Below are positions 1 through 6,132 of a stretch of 9,241 bases of DNA, piece by piece. How positions within the stretch are numbered: the stretch's first letter is position 1; each line of letters opens with the position of its first letter. The stretch covers positions 1-9,241 of the forward strand of contig CAYTYZ010000026.1 in the NCBI GenBank assembly GCA_964442385.1. Reading direction: 5' to 3'. The notes below the pieces were generated by a model, which had not been told where the DNA came from, made no database searches, and saw only the letters and a program-made list of their open reading frames with translations. Made by a program: the position numbers and the translations under genes. The stretch is from CAYTYZ01 sp964442385. GTDB taxonomy: Bacteria > Patescibacteriota > Microgenomatia > UBA12405.

Positions 1-1
1 C

Positions 2-133
2 TCGGGCCAGGTAGGAATGGGCTATGATATCATGATGGGATCATCAGACAGCAAATCTAAATTTGTTATTTCTCCTTTCGTTTCTTACCATCCTCAGATT
101 CTGCCGACAATCTGGGAAATACACTGTTCATAA
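2..133 (+). other. Open reading fragment at the window edge, possibly the C-terminal part of a beta-barrel protein
   Basis: The plus-strand frame starting at base 2 stays open from the window edge to a TAA at 131-133. Its first ~31 codons read as a plausible protein: GQVGMGYDIMMGSS, a short polar stretch, then KFVISPFVSYHP. Glycine and aromatic residues alternate with a turn, as in late strands of outer-membrane beta-barrels. After HP (base ~94) the reading becomes unconvincing, and from there the minus-strand flippase frame takes over. Resemblance to Bacteroidota-type barrel proteins is my recollection of such sequences, not a database result. If correct, bases 1 to ~94 derive from a different genome or an unrelated locus, because CPR cells are not expected to carry such a protein. 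Confidence 0.25.
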
Positions 134-917
134 AAAAATAGGCCGGCAAGACCAAGCTAGAATATACTTTATAAGCCACACCATAGGAAGCTACTATTTC
201 TTTTCCCCAGAAATAAGACAAAATCCAAGTGTCAACACTTCTGTCATAAGCCACAAAAACCAAATGATACAATCCCATCGGCACACACAACAAAAACAAA
301 CCCCACAGTCTTCCTCTATCAATTTTTTCCAGCCTTGGCCAAGCCAGTTTCTTGTCCAACAGTGCCATGCCAAGGACAATACTAAGCACCCTGGCCACCA
401 TGTAGACAAAATATATCATCCACAAGTTAGTTTCCCTGACAAACATTATCCAGATAAAAAACAATCCTGAAAACACAACATCTACCAAACTTTTTATATG
501 TAGTTTTTCTCTAGCCTGGCACAGCATTTCAAAGTACCCAGCCCAGCTTGTCAGCACTACCATACCCAGTGCAAACAAAGCCACCCCTCTATAGTCTGTC
601 AAAAGGGGATTAAAGCAAGCAAATATTCCTCCTACAGCCAACACAATCATAGACAGAATAAGTCTTAAAATAAAAAATTCTGCAAAAGATTTAGCTTGGT
701 TTTTTCCAGCCAATGCTTCTTTAACTCCAATTATTTTTGTACCAAAATCAGACAACACATCCCAAATTAGATAAGTGCTAGACAAAAGCACGAAAACACC
801 ATATTCAGCCAAACCCAGTTTTATTACCAACTGTCTAACCACTATCAATCCAAGCAGGGAAGTCAGCACCTTGGCTCCGGTTTGGATTCCAGTATCAAAC
901 AGGGTTTTTTTTATCAT
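66..917 (-). CDS. Wzx-type polysaccharide flippase, C-terminally truncated
   Basis: This is a multi-pass membrane protein of the MATE/MOP superfamily, which would flip lipid-linked oligosaccharides across the cytoplasmic membrane. The N-terminus (MIKKTLFDTGIQTGAK, then hydrophobic LLGLIVVRQLV and GLAEYGVFVLLSSTYLIWD) is typical of the family, as is YGVAYKVYSSLVLPAYFFMNSVFPRLSAES around residues 244-273. Several hydrophobic helices separated by short charged loops are visible. Only 283 residues are present, whereas family members usually exceed 400, so roughly the last third (several helices) is missing. The frame ends in a lysine-rich tail and TAA at 66-68. The ATG at 915-917 lies inside the end of the upstream ligase gene (23-bp overlap), which implies translational coupling; no Shine-Dalgarno is visible. 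The truncation may be real, a frameshift, or an assembly junction near base 90. The substrate cannot be told from sequence. Confidence 0.8.
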   Translation of the reverse strand: MIKKTLFDTGIQTGAKVLTSLLGLIVVRQLVIKLGLAEYGVFVLLSSTYLIWDVLSDFGTKIIGVKEALAGKNQAKSFAEFFILRLILSMIVLAVGGIFACFNPLLTDYRGVALFALGMVVLTSWAGYFEMLCQAREKLHIKSLVDVVFSGLFFIWIMFVRETNLWMIYFVYMVARVLSIVLGMALLDKKLAWPRLEKIDRGRLWGLFLLCVPMGLYHLVFVAYDRSVDTWILSYFWGKEIVASYGVAYKVYSSLVLPAYFFMNSVFPRLSAESEDGKKRKEK

Positions 918-2040
918 ATGCTAGCCCAAGTATAACCGCCAACAGCCCACTTGTTTGCACTCCGGTAATCCAGTGGTGGTCAACCATACCCGTAAGCAAT
1001 ACAAAAAGCAGAACTTTGTTAAATTTGATATTTTTTGACCAATATAATAAAAAGGCCGTCCCCAGCATCCCAATTTCAGCTACAATCAATAAAAATAGAT
1101 TGTGTACAGGTTGTATCCATCTCGTCCCAGAAAAGGTCACCCCGGATCCTAAGCCCAAAATATTATTTCCCAGGCCCACACCAAACAGAGGCGACTTCTT
1201 AATTTCAACCACAGCCTCTTTGGCTAACCAAATTCTTTTATCCACCCCCTCGCTGTCCCAGCCAAGCCAACCCACAGACAGGGACAATATCCCAGCCAAA
1301 CCCATTCCCAGGACTACTTTTTTTAGCTTGCCCATTGAGCTAAAAGCCACTGCCAAGGTAAAAAAAACCAGGGTACTCAGCCTGCTTCCAGTAAGCACCA
1401 TGACCACTGTTCCAGCCCACCATGTCAACCAAAAACCCAACTTTCTGTCGTTTCTATATTGCCAAAAAAGTAAACAAGCACCCACAAACCCAGCCTGAAC
1501 ATTGGGATGAGAAAAGGTACCATATGCCCGTACGTATATTTCCTCGACCACTCCCATTAGGGCTATGCCATTGGTTGAATAACTAAACTTTCTCTCTCCC
1601 AGCCAATAAAACATTCCTTGCAAGCTAGATCCACCAGCTACTTGTGCCAAGTCCAAAAATAACAGTGTCGCCAGCCACAAGGGGATACACCCCAGTAGTG
1701 TTTTCTTTGCAAACGACTGATTTTCGTAAACCAACCAGCCGACGATTCCCAGCTTAAAAATAGTTAACCACCTGAAAAAGGCCACTTCCGGCCTCGTGGC
1801 TACAATAATGTTAATTCCAGCAAAAACTAAAATCAGCCCTAGCTTCTTTCTGTTTAATTGGTTCTTGAGAATTGAGTAATTAGTTATTATCAGCCCTATG
1901 GCCACCAGGTCATGGGCATACAAAACTGGAGACAAGTAGTCTACTTTTATCCCAGCAAACCATGACCAGTCAGGCCAAAAAAAACGGCCCAGTTGTGTAG
2001 GCAATAAAAAAATCCATAAAAATAGTAGTTTTTTAGACAC
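895..2040 (-). CDS. O-antigen ligase/polymerase-like membrane protein (Wzy/WaaL superfamily)
   Basis: The 381-residue protein is largely hydrophobic, with about ten predicted membrane segments. Superfamily landmarks are visible: RAYGTFSHPNVQAGF (residues 171-185), TGSR (217-220), SPLFGVGLGNN (283-293), and PVHNLFLLIVAEIG (311-324) with its conserved His and Glu. A C-terminal DHHWITGVQTSG stretch (354-365) resembles the Asp-His...Gln motif seen in related proteins of CPR bacteria. Such proteins join or polymerise undecaprenyl-linked glycans at the outer face of the membrane. The start is a GTG at 2038-2040 that overlaps the jag stop by 8 bp, so translation is probably coupled to jag. The downstream flippase overlaps its stop. 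Ligase and flippase together indicate a surface polysaccharide pathway, but whether this one is a ligase or a polymerase cannot be decided from sequence. Confidence 0.85.
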   Translation of the reverse strand: MSKKLLFLWIFLLPTQLGRFFWPDWSWFAGIKVDYLSPVLYAHDLVAIGLIITNYSILKNQLNRKKLGLILVFAGINIIVATRPEVAFFRWLTIFKLGIVGWLVYENQSFAKKTLLGCIPLWLATLLFLDLAQVAGGSSLQGMFYWLGERKFSYSTNGIALMGVVEEIYVRAYGTFSHPNVQAGFVGACLLFWQYRNDRKLGFWLTWWAGTVVMVLTGSRLSTLVFFTLAVAFSSMGKLKKVVLGMGLAGILSLSVGWLGWDSEGVDKRIWLAKEAVVEIKKSPLFGVGLGNNILGLGSGVTFSGTRWIQPVHNLFLLIVAEIGMLGTAFLLYWSKNIKFNKVLLFVLLTGMVDHHWITGVQTSGLLAVILGLAYDKKNPV

Positions 2041-2497
2041 CTGCAGATTTTACCACCACATGTCTCAGTTCACCCTCACCTTCACTTTCCGACACCAATC
2101 CTGCAGCTACAACTTTTTCATGAACCATTCTTCTCTCATAAGGCGACATGGGGGACAGGTGATAAGGAGCACCAGACCCCTTTACTGCCTCAATGGCTTC
2201 GCTTGCAATTTTTTCTATTCTTTCCTTTTGTTGATCACGATACCCATTTACATCTACTAAAACCCGCACAGGTTCGCCAACCTTATTTTTTACCATCAAA
2301 GACAACAAAAGTTGAAATGCGGCCAAGGTTTTACCCTTAAAGCCAATCAATATGGCTGGGTTTTCCATCGACAGGGTTACAATAGCCTCACCCTCTGCTC
2401 CGTCTTCTACAAAAGCCTCTTGAGGGGTTTGCCCTATGTGGTTGAGAAATTCCACTGCCAAGTTTAGAATTGATTCATTACGAGTTTGGTTCTCCAT
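2033..2497 (-). CDS. khpB: KhpB/Jag (EloR) RNA-binding protein, KH and R3H domains
   Basis: This is an RNA-binding protein of the KhpB/Jag/EloR family, which acts with KhpA in post-transcriptional control of cell elongation and division in Firmicutes. With the ATG at 2495-2497 it has 154 residues. The KH domain carries AILIGFKGKTLAAFQLL (residues 48-64, GxxG as GFKG at 52-55). The R3H domain spans about 85-150, with SPYERRMVHEKV containing Arg122 and His126 in R-x3-H spacing and ending in ELRHVVVKS. The N-terminal Jag_N domain of the Firmicutes proteins is absent. A TTG two codons upstream is possible, but the ATG sits 7 nt after a good extended -10, so the mRNA is probably leaderless. The gene is normally next to yidC; here a block of plus-strand genes separates them. 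It heads a unit with ligase and flippase. Confidence 0.9.
   Translation of the reverse strand: MENQTRNESILNLAVEFLNHIGQTPQEAFVEDGAEGEAIVTLSMENPAILIGFKGKTLAAFQLLLSLMVKNKVGEPVRVLVDVNGYRDQQKERIEKIASEAIEAVKGSGAPYHLSPMSPYERRMVHEKVVAAGLVSESEGEGELRHVVVKSAGV
2442..2470 (+). promoter_or_regulatory. Sigma-70-type promoter of the ABC transporter, inside jag
   Basis: TTGAGA (2442-2447) and TAGAAT (2465-2470) are separated by exactly 17 bp, and each has one mismatch to the consensus hexamers. Transcription would begin near 2477, leaving a 5' leader of about 20 nt before the ATG at 2496. The whole promoter lies within the jag coding sequence on the other strand. Confidence 0.55.
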
Positions 2498-4277
2498 GGG
2501 CAAAAGTATATCACAATTACTTCAAAATATATTCCGGACAATAAAGCTGTCTAGTCGCGAGGTGCCACTAATTACCTTTCTCTTGTTTTTCTTGTCCATA
2601 GTCTTGGCCATTGTTCCCTTTGCCTCCAACTTCTTTTCTTCCCAAATGACCAATGCTATCTCTCAAAAAGACCTGGTCACTGCCACAAAATTTTTCTTTT
2701 TTGCCCTATCTGTAAACCTCAGCCAAGGTCTACTGTGGCAAATCAACAACTTCAAAGACAGGGTGGCCTTTATCCGGCTTCAAAACATTATCGGGCTTAT
2801 ACTGCATAAAAAAATTAGCTCCCTGGACCTGTCTATTATTGAAAGCAGCCCATACCAAGCCATAATAAACAAAATTCAAGATGGCTGGGGTTGGAAACCT
2901 ATCAACTTCTTACTAGAGTCCGTTTGGCTAATTCGCAATCTTTTGCAAATACTCATTGCTATTTATATTATTAGTCAGGTCAGTTTTTGGTACATCCCCA
3001 TAATTGCCCTTTCTCTTTTGCCCAGCTTAATCAACTCTTTAAAGCTAGAAAAGGAAGTTTGGGGCATCTGGGATGCCAAGTCTGAAGTAAAAACCAAATA
3101 TTACCGAACCCAAGACTATCTTAAGGATTCCAAGTATCTTTACGAAATTAAAATTTTTGGACTTCAAGCCAAGCTACTCGAAACCATGCGTGAACTTTAT
3201 GCTCGTTTTGCCAACGATCAGTTTGCCAAAAGTCGCAGTAGTTTTTATATTAGCCTAGCCACCAAGGTTTTTGAGGTGATGGTATTTATTATTGCCGAAT
3301 ACAATTTGGTTCAACAAGCCATAGCAGGCAACATCACCTTGGCGGGCTATCTTTTTGCCAGTAGCTCACTTTATACTCTTTCGGCTTCTATAAATGACTT
3401 TTTTACCCAGCTTCAACGTGTCTACACCAACAATCTTTGGATGTCGGATTTTTATAAACTGCTGGACACCAAAAACCAGCTTACCTGGGCTAGTAATGCT
3501 AAAAAAATATCCTCGTCCTCCATTCCAACAATTGAATTCAAAAACGTCTCTTTCAAATACCCTAACACCCCAAGGTATATCTATCGCAATTTAAATTTAA
3601 AGTTAAATCCAGGTGAAGACATTGCCCTCGTAGGGAAAAACGGTGCTGGCAAAACCACCTTGGTCAAACTCCTGTGTCGCTTTTATGATGTTACTTCTGG
3701 CGAAATTCTCATCAACGGTACCAATATAAAAGACATTAACCTAGACACTTGGTATCGCAACCTAGGCATTCTTTTCCAGGATTTTAACAAATATGCTTAC
3801 ACTGTCGAAGAAAACATTCAATTAGGCAAGGTTAATAAAAAAATTACTCAAAAAGAGCTATTGGCTCATTCCAAAACTTCAGGAGCCTGGGAGTTTATCA
3901 GCAAATTTCCGACTACTTTTCAACAAACCTTATCCAAGTCCTATGATGGGGGAATTGACTTGTCAGGCGGCCAGTGGCAACGCCTTGCCCTAGCCAGAGC
4001 ATTTTATCGCAATGCCAACATTCTAGTCCTAGATGAGCCAACCAGTGCCATAGATGCCAAAGGCGAGTACGAAATCTTTCAAAAAATCAACCGTATTCAG
4101 GCTAAAAAAACTACCATTATTATTTCGCACCGTTTTTCCACTGTCCGCAAAGCCGACAAGATTTATGTTGTTGAAAAAGGTCGAATAACCGAGTCTGGCA
4201 GCCACCAGGAATTAATGCAAAAAGAGGGGACCTACCACAAAATGTTTACCCTCCAGGCCGAAGGTTACAAAGATTAA
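2496..4277 (+). CDS. Type I ABC exporter half-transporter (fused membrane and ATPase domains)
   Basis: With the ATG at 2496 (MGKSISQLLQNIF) the product has 593 residues, normal for an ABC half-exporter working as a dimer. The open frame extends 60 bases further upstream, but that part only mirrors jag. Residues ~20-330 form a transmembrane domain with about six helices. The ATPase domain follows: Walker A GKNGAGKTT (380-388), Q-loop near LGILFQDFNKY, signature LSGGQ (489-493), Walker B ILVLDEP with catalytic Glu514, and H-loop His545 in IIISHRFSTV. All catalytic residues are intact. The LSGGQWQRLALARAF form is common in lipid, peptide and multidrug exporters, so the substrate is unknown. The gene starts back-to-back with jag and is followed within 25 bp by a small gene with its own promoter. 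It could export a polysaccharide intermediate or peptide, but nothing in the sequence proves this. Confidence 0.92.
   Translation: MGKSISQLLQNIFRTIKLSSREVPLITFLLFFLSIVLAIVPFASNFFSSQMTNAISQKDLVTATKFFFFALSVNLSQGLLWQINNFKDRVAFIRLQNIIGLILHKKISSLDLSIIESSPYQAIINKIQDGWGWKPINFLLESVWLIRNLLQILIAIYIISQVSFWYIPIIALSLLPSLINSLKLEKEVWGIWDAKSEVKTKYYRTQDYLKDSKYLYEIKIFGLQAKLLETMRELYARFANDQFAKSRSSFYISLATKVFEVMVFIIAEYNLVQQAIAGNITLAGYLFASSSLYTLSASINDFFTQLQRVYTNNLWMSDFYKLLDTKNQLTWASNAKKISSSSIPTIEFKNVSFKYPNTPRYIYRNLNLKLNPGEDIALVGKNGAGKTTLVKLLCRFYDVTSGEILINGTNIKDINLDTWYRNLGILFQDFNKYAYTVEENIQLGKVNKKITQKELLAHSKTSGAWEFISKFPTTFQQTLSKSYDGGIDLSGGQWQRLALARAFYRNANILVLDEPTSAIDAKGEYEIFQKINRIQAKKTTIIISHRFSTVRKADKIYVVEKGRITESGSHQELMQKEGTYHKMFTLQAEGYKD
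2505..2513 (-). promoter_or_regulatory. Extended -10 promoter of jag, predicted leaderless start
   Basis: On the minus strand the sequence TGATATACT contains TGN followed by TATACT (one mismatch to TATAAT). Seven bases separate it from the jag ATG, so the transcript should begin at or next to the start codon. No -35 match is seen at 16-18 bp, as expected for extended -10 promoters. It lies within the first codons of the divergent ABC transporter gene. Confidence 0.55.
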
Positions 4278-4286
4278 TTTATTTGA

Positions 4287-4304
4287 TGTTATAATCCCCA
4301 CATG
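4287..4304 (+). repeat. Promoter-start repeat, copy 1 (TGTTATAATCCCCACATG)
   Basis: An extended -10 element (TGT then a perfect TATAAT at 4290-4295) is followed by six bases, CCCCAC, and the ATG at 4302. Transcription would start about seven bases after the -10, i.e. at the A of ATG, predicting a leaderless mRNA. The same 18 bases recur exactly at 4650-4667 in front of the second small gene, and a close variant stands before dnaN. No clear -35 is present. Confidence 0.65.
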
Positions 4305-4547
4305 GATGAATCACTCTTTCGTGACATAAAGGATTTGCTAAATAGCCCACCTTTTGACAAGCACACCCCCCGTATCTGCCTAATTGCCAGAACCTTTGAC
4401 GAAAAAAGCCCCAAGTATCCCGGAGAGTCAGGCAGAATTGGCAACGTGGTTTTATTTAGAGTTAATTTACCAGACCTTGTGGCACTTAAAGACACCACAG
4501 GCCTTTGGGGAATTGAAATAGACCGCTCCGTAGGCACAATGGACTAG
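4302..4547 (+). CDS. Small protein of unknown function, paralogue of the next gene
   Basis: I do not recognise a family for this 81-residue protein. It has no signal peptide, membrane segment or cysteine pair. The N-terminus is a short amphipathic helix motif, ESLFRDIKDLLNSPPF (residues 3-18), followed by a basic and polar linker. The C-terminus, NVVLFRVNLPDLVALKDTTGLWGIEID (49-74), reads as strand, helix, strand, resembling the second half of an I9-type subtilisin propeptide. Both parts recur in the 126-residue neighbour (KDQLNAPPY; SFVSLEIPVSRLHALASNPNVIKID). A strong promoter placed directly at the ATG supports real expression, as does a stop-flanking CAGGTTTTC shared with the second copy. 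It could be a protease inhibitor, a chaperone-like module or a degraded fragment; none is established. Confidence 0.65.
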   Translation: MDESLFRDIKDLLNSPPFDKHTPRICLIARTFDEKSPKYPGESGRIGNVVLFRVNLPDLVALKDTTGLWGIEIDRSVGTMD

Positions 4548-4561
4548 CTAGGCTCTTCGGA

Positions 4562-4570
4562 CAGGTTTTC
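4562..4570 (+). repeat. CAGGTTTTC 3'-flank repeat, copy 1
   Basis: CAGGTTTTC lies 14 bp after the stop of the first small gene. It recurs 10 bp after the stop of the second (5056-5064), embedded in loosely similar flanks (CTAG-G-CTCTTC versus CTAG-TTGGCCTTTTC). It suggests that the duplicated unit extends past the coding regions. It could also be chance, since it is short. Confidence 0.3.
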
Positions 4571-4649
4571 TAAACGTAACACAGACAATTTCGTGCCTAT
4601 CCGCTGTCAAAATTGCTGGGTTTTCAAGTTCTTTTTCTAGCACCTTTGG

Positions 4650-4667
4650 TGTTATAATCCCCACATG
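4650..4667 (+). repeat. Promoter-start repeat, copy 2 (TGTTATAATCCCCACATG)
   Basis: This is an exact 18-base copy of the element at 4287-4304: extended -10 TGTTATAAT (TATAAT at 4653-4658), a six-base C-rich gap, then ATG at 4665. It predicts a leaderless transcript. Just upstream, CACCTTTGGTG (4641-4651) is an 11-base inverted repeat reaching into the TG of the extended -10, which could be a small operator; the first copy lacks it. Confidence 0.65.
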
Positions 4668-5045
4668 AACCCAGAAATCAGAGACGTGTTAAGACGAGCA
4701 AAAGACCAGCTTAATGCCCCGCCTTATAACACAACTAACACCGCATTAAGTCCCATCATAAATCCGGAAGCCACTGACTCCTTAAAACTTTTAAAAGACC
4801 GGCTCGATGACGCAACTTTTGGCAAACTTGACACGGGATTAAAACACACCCTGTTATCTATCAGAGAAGACATGGCTGGAAAAGATCCGCTTGTTCCGCT
4901 TTTGATCAGAATCATCAATCCATGTGCATCTAGACTCGAAGGGGAACTGCTTAGAACCGGATCATTCGTTAGCTTGGAAATTCCAGTGTCTCGACTCCAT
5001 GCTTTAGCTTCCAACCCCAATGTCATAAAAATTGACGCAGGCTAG
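4665..5045 (+). CDS. Small protein of unknown function with a repeated helix motif, paralogue of the previous gene
   Basis: The 126-residue product belongs to no family I recognise. Two copies of one motif are visible: NPEIRDVLRRAKDQLNAPPY (residues 2-21) and NPEATDSLKLLKDRLDDATF (33-52), sharing NPE-x2-D-x-L-x3-KD-x-L. The 81-residue neighbour has a single, related copy. The C-terminus, GSFVSLEIPVSRLHALASNPNVIKIDAG (99-126), forms a likely strand-helix-strand resembling the back half of subtilisin propeptide (I9) domains, although no protease is encoded nearby. It is predicted soluble, with a lone cysteine (Cys87) and no signal peptide. It ends 82 bp from the convergent yidC stop with no obvious terminator between. 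The gene pair looks like a duplicated cassette of promoter, gene and 3' flank. Cellular role unknown. Confidence 0.7.
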   Translation: MNPEIRDVLRRAKDQLNAPPYNTTNTALSPIINPEATDSLKLLKDRLDDATFGKLDTGLKHTLLSIREDMAGKDPLVPLLIRIINPCASRLEGELLRTGSFVSLEIPVSRLHALASNPNVIKIDAG

Positions 5046-5055
5046 TTGGCCTTTT

Positions 5056-5064
5056 CAGGTTTTC
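5056..5064 (+). repeat. CAGGTTTTC 3'-flank repeat, copy 2
   Basis: Second copy of the short downstream motif, following the stop of the 126-residue gene. No hairpin with a T-run is attached to either copy, so neither looks like an intrinsic terminator. Confidence 0.3.
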
Positions 5065-5127
5065 CAAGCATTTCCCGGACACACCAAGGAACAAAATCCA
5101 GACAAGCATTGTATGAAGAATCCTCAC

Positions 5128-5910
5128 TTAGATCTTAAATACCTTTTCTGCCAATACCTGTTGAATTAGCACTGCCACCGAACTAACCAACCAGTACAAT
5201 ATCATTCCCACCGCAAAGTTCCAGCCAATAAACAGGGTCATTGCAGGCATTACGTATAAGGACTGAGTCCGCATGGCCGCCATCATGTCGTCTTCGCTGT
5301 CTTTAGGTGTTTCTTTTTTTACCACCTCTTCATTGGTCTTGGTTTCTGGCATCAAGGCCTTGGCACTCAAAAACTGTGACAGTCCGGACAACACCAACAG
5401 TATGACTGGAATAATCAAGGCCGGGGTATTTCCTGTGGCAAATATTTTAGACGGCACTGCGCTCAAATCAGTTCCCATAAACCCCATATTAAACTTAAAC
5501 CCTTCTTGAACCTGAAATATTGGATTTAATGATCTATTCAGCTCAGTCAGGGCCAGTTTTCCGTTCGTAAACATAATAATGTGGTTAAAGGCATTGTAAA
5601 AAATTATCAACACTACTATTTGAAAAATCTGGGGCAAACATCCACTAGTTGGATTAAGTCCATTTTCCCTATAAAAATCCATTTGCACCTGAGCTAGTTT
5701 GGTCTTATCTCCCTTATATTTTGCCTGCAAAACTTTTAGCTTAGGCGACAATTCTCGCATCTTTTTTGCAGACCTTAAAGAGGGGATAACAATAGGCAGC
5801 ATTACCATTCTTAAAAGAATCGTAATCACCACCACAGCCACACCCAAATTTCCCGTCAGGTTATAAAAAAACATTAGTGCAGACACAAAAGGATAGATCA
5901 CGACTTCCAT
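5128..5910 (-). CDS. yidC: YidC/Oxa1-family membrane protein insertase
   Basis: YidC inserts and folds membrane proteins, alone or with SecYEG. Starting at the ATG at 5908-5910 (MEVVIYPFVSALMFFYN) the product has 260 residues. That is the short Oxa1-like form without the large periplasmic domain of proteobacterial YidC. The first core helix carries the conserved Arg34 in ITILLRMVMLPI. The cytoplasmic hairpin follows (LRSAKKMRELSPKLKVLQAKYKGDK, then YRENGLNPTSGCLPQIFQI), with later helices to the C-terminus. An acidic and lysine-rich loop (PETKTNEEVVKKETPKDSEDD) separates the last two helix groups. The open frame extends 13 codons upstream, but that stretch overlaps the yidD end; the chosen ATG lies 5 nt after the yidD stop. 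It is the last gene of the rpmH operon. Confidence 0.95.
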   Translation of the reverse strand: MEVVIYPFVSALMFFYNLTGNLGVAVVVITILLRMVMLPIVIPSLRSAKKMRELSPKLKVLQAKYKGDKTKLAQVQMDFYRENGLNPTSGCLPQIFQIVVLIIFYNAFNHIIMFTNGKLALTELNRSLNPIFQVQEGFKFNMGFMGTDLSAVPSKIFATGNTPALIIPVILLVLSGLSQFLSAKALMPETKTNEEVVKKETPKDSEDDMMAAMRTQSLYVMPAMTLFIGWNFAVGMILYWLVSSVAVLIQQVLAEKVFKI

Positions 5911-5915
5911 GGCTC

Positions 5916-6119
5916 TTAGTCTACCATATCCACTCCACCCTTGGACCAAGGGTGACAGCTAACTAGTCTTTTAATACCCATCCACACACCTCTTAACACT
6001 CCATATTTTTCTACCGACTGGTACATATAGACCGAACAAGTAGGGTAGTACCTACAATGACTACCGCTAGATAGATATTTTTTATATATTTTTAAAAGGC
6101 TTAAAATTAAGTATTTCAT
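5916..6119 (-). CDS. yidD: Membrane protein insertion efficiency factor YidD
   Basis: This is a small membrane-associated protein of 67 residues that assists YidC-dependent insertion. It shows the family pattern clearly: a hydrophobic, basic N-terminus (MKYLILSLLKIYKKYLS), CRYYPTCSVYMYQSVEKYG with Cys22 and Cys28 (residues 22-40), and the CHPWSKGGVD ending with Cys55 and His56. The length is slightly below the usual 70-85. The gene begins 13 nt after the rnpA stop and ends 5 nt before the yidC ATG. No Shine-Dalgarno precedes it, so it probably relies on readthrough or coupling from rnpA. Confidence 0.93.
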   Translation of the reverse strand: MKYLILSLLKIYKKYLSSGSHCRYYPTCSVYMYQSVEKYGVLRGVWMGIKRLVSCHPWSKGGVDMVD

Positions 6120-6132
6120 TTTTCAAATGGTC

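Noticed and set aside
22..46. Inverted repeats TGATATCA and TGATGGGATCATCA near the window edge, considered as a terminator or operator
   Set aside because: Stems are only about 4-5 bp with no T-run, and the region may not belong to this genome.
63..470. 135-codon plus-strand ORF opposite the flippase
   Set aside because: His/Gln/Ser-rich shadow with no protein-like pattern; the minus strand is clearly the coding one.
1016..1498. 160-codon plus-strand ORF opposite the ligase gene
   Set aside because: Proline/threonine-rich shadow of a hydrophobic membrane protein gene; no family features.
2436..2495. Extension of the ABC transporter 20 codons upstream of the ATG at 2496
   Set aside because: This stretch is the antisense of jag's N-terminus and contains the transporter's likely promoter; the ATG gives a normal half-transporter length.
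4289..4537. 82-codon minus-strand ORF opposite the first small gene
   Set aside because: Shadow frame: no promoter-like start, and the plus-strand product has a recognisable paralogue.
4724..5026. 100-codon minus-strand ORF opposite the second small gene
   Set aside because: Serine-rich antisense shadow; the plus-strand frame has a perfect promoter at its ATG, an internal repeat and a paralogue.
5046..5127. Search for a bidirectional terminator between the convergent small gene and yidC
   Set aside because: No stem of adequate length and no T-run on either strand.
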